Below, piece by piece: positions 57,851-64,000 of a stretch of DNA of 64,000 nucleotides. The DNA comes from Pseudohongiella acticola (GTDB taxonomy: Bacteria > Pseudomonadota > Gammaproteobacteria > Pseudomonadales > Pseudohongiellaceae). The position numbers and the translations under genes are program-made. Under the pieces are notes generated by a model that searched no databases, was not told where the DNA came from, and saw nothing but the letters and a program-made list of their open reading frames with translations. Positions within the stretch are counted from its first letter, which is position 1; every line of letters begins with the position of its first letter. Where the stretch lies: contig NZ_MASR01000001.1 of assembly GCF_001758195.1 (NCBI RefSeq), forward strand, positions 868,001-932,000. The letters are read 5' to 3'.

Positions 57851-59665
57851 TTGAACAAAGCAGTAATCAATGTAGTCACCAGTCTTGCGCCCGGGGCCGC
57901 GACCATCGCTCTGCTCTGCATCGCCCTGTTTGCAGGCATCGCCCGTGCGCAGTCGGCAGCCCCCAATGTCGTGGTCAGCGGCGCCGATGAGACCCTCACC
58001 AACAATATTCGCGTTCATGTCGGCTCTCCCGAGGCACGCTGTGACAGCGGTCAACGCCGGCTCAACAGGCTGCTGCCAACCATACGCCGCGATGTAGAGC
58101 GGGCTGCGCAGGCGCTGGGGTATTACCGTGCCAGTCACGATATCAACATAACACCCGCCGCTGGTCCCGGCACCGGCGAAACCAATCCTGACCAATGCTG
58201 GACAGTCGTCATCAACGTCGAGCCCGGCGAGCCTGTGCGAATAGGCGATATCGATATCACCTTCAGTGATCAGCGATTTAATGACCTGTTCTCCGACGTT
58301 GTGGAGGAAGTGGGCATCCAAAGTGGTCAACGGCTTGTGCACAGCGACTACGAACAATTGAAATCGCGCCTGAGCGCCGAGGCCATCGACAATGGCTTCT
58401 TCTCGGCGCGCTTCACACGCGCGCAACTGGCGATTGATCTGCCGCGTAACCGGGCCGATATCGATCTGGCGTTTGATCCGGGTGAGCGTTTTCGTTTTGG
58501 CCGTATTCGCATCAGCCCACTGGACGGCCTGTCCAGCTCCTTCGTGTCTCGATTTCTGACCTTTGAAGAAGGCAGCAATTACTCCAGTGATGCTCTGATT
58601 GAGCTGCGCGATAACCTGAACGACAGTCAGTATTTTAGCGAAATTGCCGTCACCCCTCAGTTGTCACAGGCGGTAGACGACAGGGTACCGGTCACCATTG
58701 ATCTGCAGACCCGTGCGCGACGCTCATATTCTGCAGGTGTTGGCGTAAGTACCGACATCGGTCCCCGTTTAAGGCTGGAATACGAAGACCGTTTTATTAA
58801 CAGACGTGGTCATCGTCTCAATGCGGAACTAGGCATATCTACCCAGCAACAGGACCCCAGCATCAGTTATGTCATACCGCTGAAAGACCCGGTCAATGAC
58901 AGCCTGCGCCTGTCCAGTGGCTTCCAGCGTCTGGAAACCGACACCTATATCACCAATACCTACCGGGCCGGCGTCACCTGGCGATCGGTGGTGTGGGACA
59001 ACTGGGTACAGAATGTCTTTGTTAACTACCAGACTGAACGCTCAGAACTGACCGAGGTTGAGGCGAGTACCGGTGAAGACCGACAGCAGGTCAATTCCAC
59101 CATCACCGGCATCAATTGGGCGCGGACCCGTGCCGACGATCCCATTTATCCGACACAGGGCTGGCGCCTTTTCGGCCAGATCAGCGGTGCTGAGGAAAAC
59201 CTGCTGTCCGATATAACGTTTGCCCAGCTTTACGGCAGCGCCAAACTGATTCACAGCATCGGGCCCGGTCGTGTCCTGCTCCGTGGTGAGGCCGCCACAA
59301 CCATTGCCGACGAGGTACTTGAGCTGCCGCTGTCTGTACGATTTTTTGCCGGCGGTGATAAAAGTGTTCGCGGCTATCAATTTGGCGAACTCGGTGCCAC
59401 CAACAGTGACGGCGATGTCGTCGGCGGCAAACACCTGTTGGTCGGCAGCGTCGAATATGACATCCCTGTGGTCGCAGGCTGGCATGCGGCGGTATTTTAC
59501 GACACAGGTAACTCATTTGCCGATTTCGATGATATGAAACTTAAAGACAGTGTGGGTGTTGGCGCACGCTGGCGATCGCCTATTGGTCCGATTCGTGTCG
59601 ACGTCGCACGCAGCCTGGATGATGGTGGCTTTCGCCTGCACATCACCATGGGGCCGGATCTATGA
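57851..59665 (+). CDS. tamA: Translocation and assembly module protein TamA
   Basis: TamA is an outer-membrane Omp85 protein that works with TamB in outer-membrane biogenesis. The 604-residue precursor starts with a TTG (no ATG is available in frame) and has a signal peptide ending near IARAQS. POTRA domains occupy about residues 40-280, and the C-terminal half is a BamA-like barrel with VRGYQFGELG in place of the family VRGY motif region. It ends GFRLHITMGPDL. It overlaps tamB by four bases. Confidence 0.95.
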   Translation: MNKAVINVVTSLAPGAATIALLCIALFAGIARAQSAAPNVVVSGADETLTNNIRVHVGSPEARCDSGQRRLNRLLPTIRRDVERAAQALGYYRASHDINITPAAGPGTGETNPDQCWTVVINVEPGEPVRIGDIDITFSDQRFNDLFSDVVEEVGIQSGQRLVHSDYEQLKSRLSAEAIDNGFFSARFTRAQLAIDLPRNRADIDLAFDPGERFRFGRIRISPLDGLSSSFVSRFLTFEEGSNYSSDALIELRDNLNDSQYFSEIAVTPQLSQAVDDRVPVTIDLQTRARRSYSAGVGVSTDIGPRLRLEYEDRFINRRGHRLNAELGISTQQQDPSISYVIPLKDPVNDSLRLSSGFQRLETDTYITNTYRAGVTWRSVVWDNWVQNVFVNYQTERSELTEVEASTGEDRQQVNSTITGINWARTRADDPIYPTQGWRLFGQISGAEENLLSDITFAQLYGSAKLIHSIGPGRVLLRGEAATTIADEVLELPLSVRFFAGGDKSVRGYQFGELGATNSDGDVVGGKHLLVGSVEYDIPVVAGWHAAVFYDTGNSFADFDDMKLKDSVGVGARWRSPIGPIRVDVARSLDDGGFRLHITMGPDL

Positions 59666-62600
59666 CAACCAGCCAGGACACATCGACGCACGAGCAATCG
59701 CCGCGACGCGCCCTGCGCTGGCTGCTAACCGGCCTGGCAGGCATTTCCCTGCTGGTGTTGATTACCCTTAGCGCGATCAGTGCAGCACTGGGCACACACA
59801 GCGGCAGCCAATGGCTGCTGGCACAGGCAACCGGCCTGGTGCCCGATTTTCGTTACGAAAACGCCGAAGGCACTTTCCTGCGCGGCATCGACCTGTATGG
59901 AGTCAGCTATCGCAGCGGCGACAACCTGGTACGTGTCGAGCAACTGCATAGCCGCTGGAACCCAATGACACTAATGGACGGTGAGTTCCATCTGCAATCG
60001 CTACGCATAGCTGGCGTTCAGGTGGACTGGCACAGTGATCCCGATGCGCCGGCAGGACCTCCCCTGGTTCTGGACGATGTGCTCGAACCGATACTGCCGC
60101 TGCCAATCTCAGTGCGCCTGTCCAATGCCCGCCTGGATGGCGCGACAATAAACTACGACGATTTCAGCTACACCATCAGCTCGCTGGGGTTAAATGTGTC
60201 GTTGCAGGGTCACACGCTAAATATTCAGCAACTGTCTCTGGATGCCGAGCCCGTTACCCTGACGGCGGAGCTTGAAGTAGAACTGCAATCACCTTATGCG
60301 CTGAACGGCACCGTCGACTGGCAGCTGGATAACAGCCTGCTGGAAGGCACCGCTGCGCCGAACGGGCATCTGTCAGTTGACGGTGATCTGGACCGGTTGC
60401 AGATTGAGCATGAACTGTCAGGACTGACCGATGCCGAATCCCGCGGTGAAGTCCAGCTTGGACTGGCCCGTCTGCTCAATGCCCGCAGTGATTCGCTCGA
60501 CCTGCAAGTCGATCTGGAACACACACTGGGCACTCAGACGCTGCCCGGTCCGGGCATGGAAGCGTTTACAGTACAGGCGTTAACGCTGCGTACCCAGGGT
60601 ACACCCGACGACCTGGGACTTTTTGCCGCAGCCCGTCTGGACATCGAACTGGCTGAGGACTTTGTTCTGGAGACAGACCTGAACCTGCGTGCAGCATTAC
60701 GCGGCAGTCAGTTACAAATTGACGAACTGGCCATGCGCACTGCCAGCGGGCTGCTGGCATTGGTGGGCGATGTGAACTGGAGTGACGGTATCGCAGTCGA
60801 TTTGAACTATGAATTGGACGAACCCGCGCCGGGCAACTATATTCCTGGATTACCAGAGAGCATGGTGATCCAGGACCTGAGGTCCAACGGCCAGGTCACA
60901 TTCACGCAGGCGGCTGCCAGCGCCTCAGGCGAAGCCGGGCAAATGGCTCTGGCCTTCAATAGCGATGATCTGCGAGCCACGGTCAATGATTATCCACTGA
61001 CTGGAAGCGCTGGCTTCGATTATGACGGCGCTAACTGGACGGTTGATTCGTTTGCCCTGCAAACCGGCGAAAATCAACTGACGCTGACCGCCTCGCTCAA
61101 TGCCGACAACCAGATCAATGCTGACGCCACAATTGATGCCCCCACGCTGAGCGTTCTGTATCCGGACCTGGAGGGACGCCTTCGCGCAGATGCAATCGTT
61201 ACCGGCACACTCAATGAGCCCGCGATTGATCTCGACCTGATTGCCAATAACATCGTATTTGGCGAATTCAGCATTCCAGAACTCAACATGACTGGCCAGA
61301 ATCGCGGCGGCATGAATGAAATCGAACTGACCACCGGTAACATCCAGGTACCCGTGGGCGAAAACACGGAAACCATTAGCGACGTACTTCTGCGCCTGCG
61401 TGGCCAGCCCGACGCTCACAACCTTCTGCTCAGAATGAACAGCTCTCTGGTAAATCTGCGCCTCAATGCTGACGGCAGTCTTGCCAATGGGGGCTGGCAG
61501 GGCCGCCTGCTGAGCAGTGAAATAGATTCTGATTACGGCCTGTGGCAACAGACCCAGGCAGCCGAACTGGCGCTGGCCGCCGACCAGGTCACGCTCAATC
61601 CGTTGTGTTGGAGTATGGGCGATACCCGTGTCTGCATTGAGGCCGGGCTGAGCGAAGGCTCGCAACTTGATGCTCGCATCGATCTGCAGAACTACCCGCT
61701 GACGGCATTGAATCATGTGCAGTCGGAACAGAATATTGCCAACCTCACCGACTCAGACTTCCACGCCGACAACAACGCCACCGCCGACGTTCGGTTACCC
61801 TTTACGTTGCCGCCCGACATGGCACTTCAGGGCTACCTGTCACTGCAGGCAACCGCGGCCGGTGATATTTCGGACCTCAACGGTCTCGACATCAGCGTTC
61901 AGACTCTCAGCGAAAATGGCAATCTTTACCTGCAATCTGAACCGTCAGCCGATGACATCGTGGAAGGAGAATTGCCCGAACCCGCGATCACGCATTTTGT
62001 CTGGTCCAATATTTCTCTGGACGCTACCCAACAGGCCCGCGAATGGCAACTAAGCAGTCAGCTGCGTTTTGTACAGAATGACCCAGACAGCACCGCTGCG
62101 GCAATGCGTGGCTCGGCAGATGCCAATATCCGCATGACTGAAAGCCGCGGGCTAAACGGTAATGTTCGTCTCGACTTTGATGATCTGGGCTGGGTTGAAG
62201 CACTGGCGCCACAGCTGGCCAACGTGACCGGCACTCTGGAAGGGCGCCTCAATGTCGACGGCACGCTCGAACAACCCATTATTGGCAGTGACATCCTGTT
62301 GAGTGGTGCCGATTTCCAGTTGCCGGCACTGGGGCTGAACATGCAGTCCGTTGAAATTTCGCTGAGCAGCGACAATTCCGAAAGATTTGTACTCAACGGG
62401 TATGCCGAATCCGGTAGTGGCTCAATGGAATTCAACAGCGAAATCCTGCAACCGCTCAGTGAAGAACGCCGCATGACCCTGCAACTGGCGGGCAGCGATT
62501 TTGTTGTCGCCGATCTGCCTGAGCTTTCAGCAGCAATCAGTCCCGACCTGCGCGCGACGGCCAGCATGGAAGGCATTGACGTAAATGGTCGTTTGTTGAT

Positions 62601-63444
62601 CCCCACCGTCGACGCCCGAATCACCACGCTTCCGGAAAGTGCTGTCGATGTTTCCAGTGACACCGTGATCGTAGCAACCGAAGAAGACAGTGACGTTCGC
62701 AACGCGGCGCAGGTCAATCGCGGCATACTTTCCGATATTCCGCTTTCAGGCAATATCCAGCTAATTCTGGGCGACTCGGTCAATATTTCAGGATTCGGCC
62801 TCAATGCCCGCCTCACCGGGCAGCTTGATATCGATCAACGCCCCAGCGCCACACCACTGACCTATGGTGAGCTGGAGGTAGCAGACGGCAGCTTCGAGAT
62901 ATACGGTCGTACGCTCAACATAGAGCGCGGTAAGCTGTTGTTCATGGGAAGCTATGACAACCCTGCCATTGACATCCGTGCCGTGCGAACCGTGGAGAAC
63001 ATGCGGGTGGGTGTACAAATGAACGGCACCATTCGCAATATCCGCAGCAGCCTGTTCTCAACACCAGCGCTGCCCGATGGCGATATTCTTGCCGTCATGA
63101 TCACGGGCCGTCCGATCGCCGAAATCGGGTCTGAACAGGAAGGCAACGCGCTGGTGGGCGCAGTTACATCACTGGGTATCAATCAGGGTCAAGGCATCAC
63201 CAATCAGATACAAAGCCAGCTTGGCCTGGATACGTTTGCCATTAATAGCCGAGGTGATGTTAACGACAGCAGCCTGATGCTGGGCAAGTATATTACGCCG
63301 CGGATTTTCATTCGCTATGCGGTCGGCCTGTTTGAAACCGAAAACAGTCTGGAGATCGACTACACTGTCAATGATCGGGTCAAGCTGCAGGCGACTTCCG
63401 GACAAAGCCAGAGCATAGACCTGACGTATACAGTGGAACAGTAA
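59662..63444 (+). CDS. tamB: Translocation and assembly module protein TamB
   Basis: The 1260-residue AsmA-like protein has an N-terminal inner-membrane span (WLLTGLAGISLLVLITLSAIS). A very long periplasmic beta-groove follows that is thought to carry lipid to the outer membrane. The conserved C-terminal DUF490 domain contains SYDNPAIDIRAVRTVENMRV and the closing LDTFAINSRGDVNDSSLMLG. Typical size and order after tamA. Confidence 0.96.
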   Translation: MTTSQDTSTHEQSPRRALRWLLTGLAGISLLVLITLSAISAALGTHSGSQWLLAQATGLVPDFRYENAEGTFLRGIDLYGVSYRSGDNLVRVEQLHSRWNPMTLMDGEFHLQSLRIAGVQVDWHSDPDAPAGPPLVLDDVLEPILPLPISVRLSNARLDGATINYDDFSYTISSLGLNVSLQGHTLNIQQLSLDAEPVTLTAELEVELQSPYALNGTVDWQLDNSLLEGTAAPNGHLSVDGDLDRLQIEHELSGLTDAESRGEVQLGLARLLNARSDSLDLQVDLEHTLGTQTLPGPGMEAFTVQALTLRTQGTPDDLGLFAAARLDIELAEDFVLETDLNLRAALRGSQLQIDELAMRTASGLLALVGDVNWSDGIAVDLNYELDEPAPGNYIPGLPESMVIQDLRSNGQVTFTQAAASASGEAGQMALAFNSDDLRATVNDYPLTGSAGFDYDGANWTVDSFALQTGENQLTLTASLNADNQINADATIDAPTLSVLYPDLEGRLRADAIVTGTLNEPAIDLDLIANNIVFGEFSIPELNMTGQNRGGMNEIELTTGNIQVPVGENTETISDVLLRLRGQPDAHNLLLRMNSSLVNLRLNADGSLANGGWQGRLLSSEIDSDYGLWQQTQAAELALAADQVTLNPLCWSMGDTRVCIEAGLSEGSQLDARIDLQNYPLTALNHVQSEQNIANLTDSDFHADNNATADVRLPFTLPPDMALQGYLSLQATAAGDISDLNGLDISVQTLSENGNLYLQSEPSADDIVEGELPEPAITHFVWSNISLDATQQAREWQLSSQLRFVQNDPDSTAAAMRGSADANIRMTESRGLNGNVRLDFDDLGWVEALAPQLANVTGTLEGRLNVDGTLEQPIIGSDILLSGADFQLPALGLNMQSVEISLSSDNSERFVLNGYAESGSGSMEFNSEILQPLSEERRMTLQLAGSDFVVADLPELSAAISPDLRATASMEGIDVNGRLLIPTVDARITTLPESAVDVSSDTVIVATEEDSDVRNAAQVNRGILSDIPLSGNIQLILGDSVNISGFGLNARLTGQLDIDQRPSATPLTYGELEVADGSFEIYGRTLNIERGKLLFMGSYDNPAIDIRAVRTVENMRVGVQMNGTIRNIRSSLFSTPALPDGDILAVMITGRPIAEIGSEQEGNALVGAVTSLGINQGQGITNQIQSQLGLDTFAINSRGDVNDSSLMLGKYITPRIFIRYAVGLFETENSLEIDYTVNDRVKLQATSGQSQSIDLTYTVEQ

Positions 63445-63456
63445 TCGACGTTGGCG

Positions 63457-64000
63457 TTACAGTAGCGCGCGCTCAGCCGGCGCTTCTGCTAACGGAGTAA
63501 CGTCAACCGCCACGGTGAGTTTATGCTCTCCCCCACCGCTCATGACGCCTTTTAACGGCGTCACATCAGAAAAGTCACGCCCCCAGCCGAGGACAATGTA
63601 GCGTTCGTCGGGCACACAGCCATTGGTGGGATCAACTTCCTGCCACCCCCAGCCGGGAATAAAAACCGCAACCCAGGCATGCGTGGCATCAGCACCCAGC
63701 AGTTTCTCCTGCCCGGGTGGTGGCGATGTTTCCATGTAACCGCTGACGTAACGTGCAGCCAGCCCCATGGAGCGCAGACAGCCTATCAGCAGGTGTGCAA
63801 AATCCTGACAGACACCTCGCCTGCTCTCCAGCACTTCGGACAGCGGCGTTGCCAGTGTTGTCGAATCTTCATCGTAACTGAATTCGTCAAAAATGCGCCG
63901 GTTCAGCTCAAGCAGGGCATCAAGCAACAATCTGCCGCGCGCAAAACTAGGTCTGGCATAGTCCAGCAACGCCGGTTGCTGCGAGACAAAAGGCGAGTCC
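63457..64000 (-). CDS. Transglutaminase-like protein, C-terminal part (runs off window)
   Basis: The frame is open to the right edge, giving 180 codons of the C-terminal end. The transglutaminase-like catalytic region is present: cysteine in RRGVCQDFAHLLIG, histidine in ATHAWVAVFIPG and aspartate in EVDPTNGC. The upstream SPFVSQQPALLDYARPSF matches the region after the N-terminal bacterial transglutaminase domain. Such genes are usual neighbours of alpha-E, ATP-grasp and Anbu genes. The first two may lie just beyond the edge. Convergent with tamB, 12 bases apart. Confidence 0.92.
   Translation of the reverse strand, partial: DSPFVSQQPALLDYARPSFARGRLLLDALLELNRRIFDEFSYDEDSTTLATPLSEVLESRRGVCQDFAHLLIGCLRSMGLAARYVSGYMETSPPPGQEKLLGADATHAWVAVFIPGWGWQEVDPTNGCVPDERYIVLGWGRDFSDVTPLKGVMSGGGEHKLTVAVDVTPLAEAPAERALL

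Overview
The window comes from a gammaproteobacterial chromosome. The conserved blocks tgt-yajC-secD-secF, prfC, the HolD-like gene with rimI, hisC, tamA-tamB, acnA and fumC all read as gammaproteobacterial. The gene set (heme A synthase, a secreted copper monooxygenase, a peptide ABC importer, an Anbu peptidase) fits an aerobic marine or aquatic heterotroph. I cannot name the genus from sequence alone.

Layout. At 1-2.0 kb an ABC exporter of the cyclic-peptide type runs off the left edge and faces away from an EntD-type phosphopantetheinyl transferase. At 2.0-8.4 kb the minus strand carries prfC, tgt, yajC, secD and secF (RNA modification and protein export). From 8.36 to 22.66 kb lies a genomic island of about 14.3 kb inserted in the 5' end of prfC. 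Near-identical 24-bp repeats flank it, a tyrosine integrase sits at its right end, and the displaced native start of prfC survives as a 38-codon remnant. The island supplies prfC with a new N-terminus and a likely promoter. Its cargo is a type I restriction-modification system (hsdM-hsdS-hsdR) followed by a YgjP-like metallopeptidase and a KAP-family NTPase. It also holds a RadC-like protein, small unknown ORFs, two DNA-binding proteins and an iteron-like repeat cluster.

From 22.9 to 33.2 kb the chromosome holds a DMT exporter, a sulfurtransferase, a PAP2 phosphatase, an exported methyltransferase-like protein, a lipoprotein hydrolase, ctaA and a membrane-bound AraC regulator. It ends in a copper cluster: a cytochrome c / copper monooxygenase fusion, its secreted partner and a CopC-like protein. 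From 33.2 to 38.8 kb is a complete five-gene peptide ABC importer. From 38.9 to 48.8 kb are hypothetical genes, hisC, rimI with a HolD-like gene, a quinone oxidoreductase and an acyl-CoA synthetase. From 48.8 to 64 kb are Anbu, htpX, a MATCAP-like DUF1704 gene overlapping an aldehyde dehydrogenase, fumC, acnA, tamA-tamB and a transglutaminase-like gene cut by the right edge.

A second theme is a family of about 100-120 bp dispersed palindromes with a shared asymmetric core and different, but each time self-complementary, outer arms. There are two copies near 6.5 kb and one each near 26.5 and 49.7 kb, all in intergenic gaps. No tRNA, rRNA, CRISPR array or complete insertion sequence was recognised.
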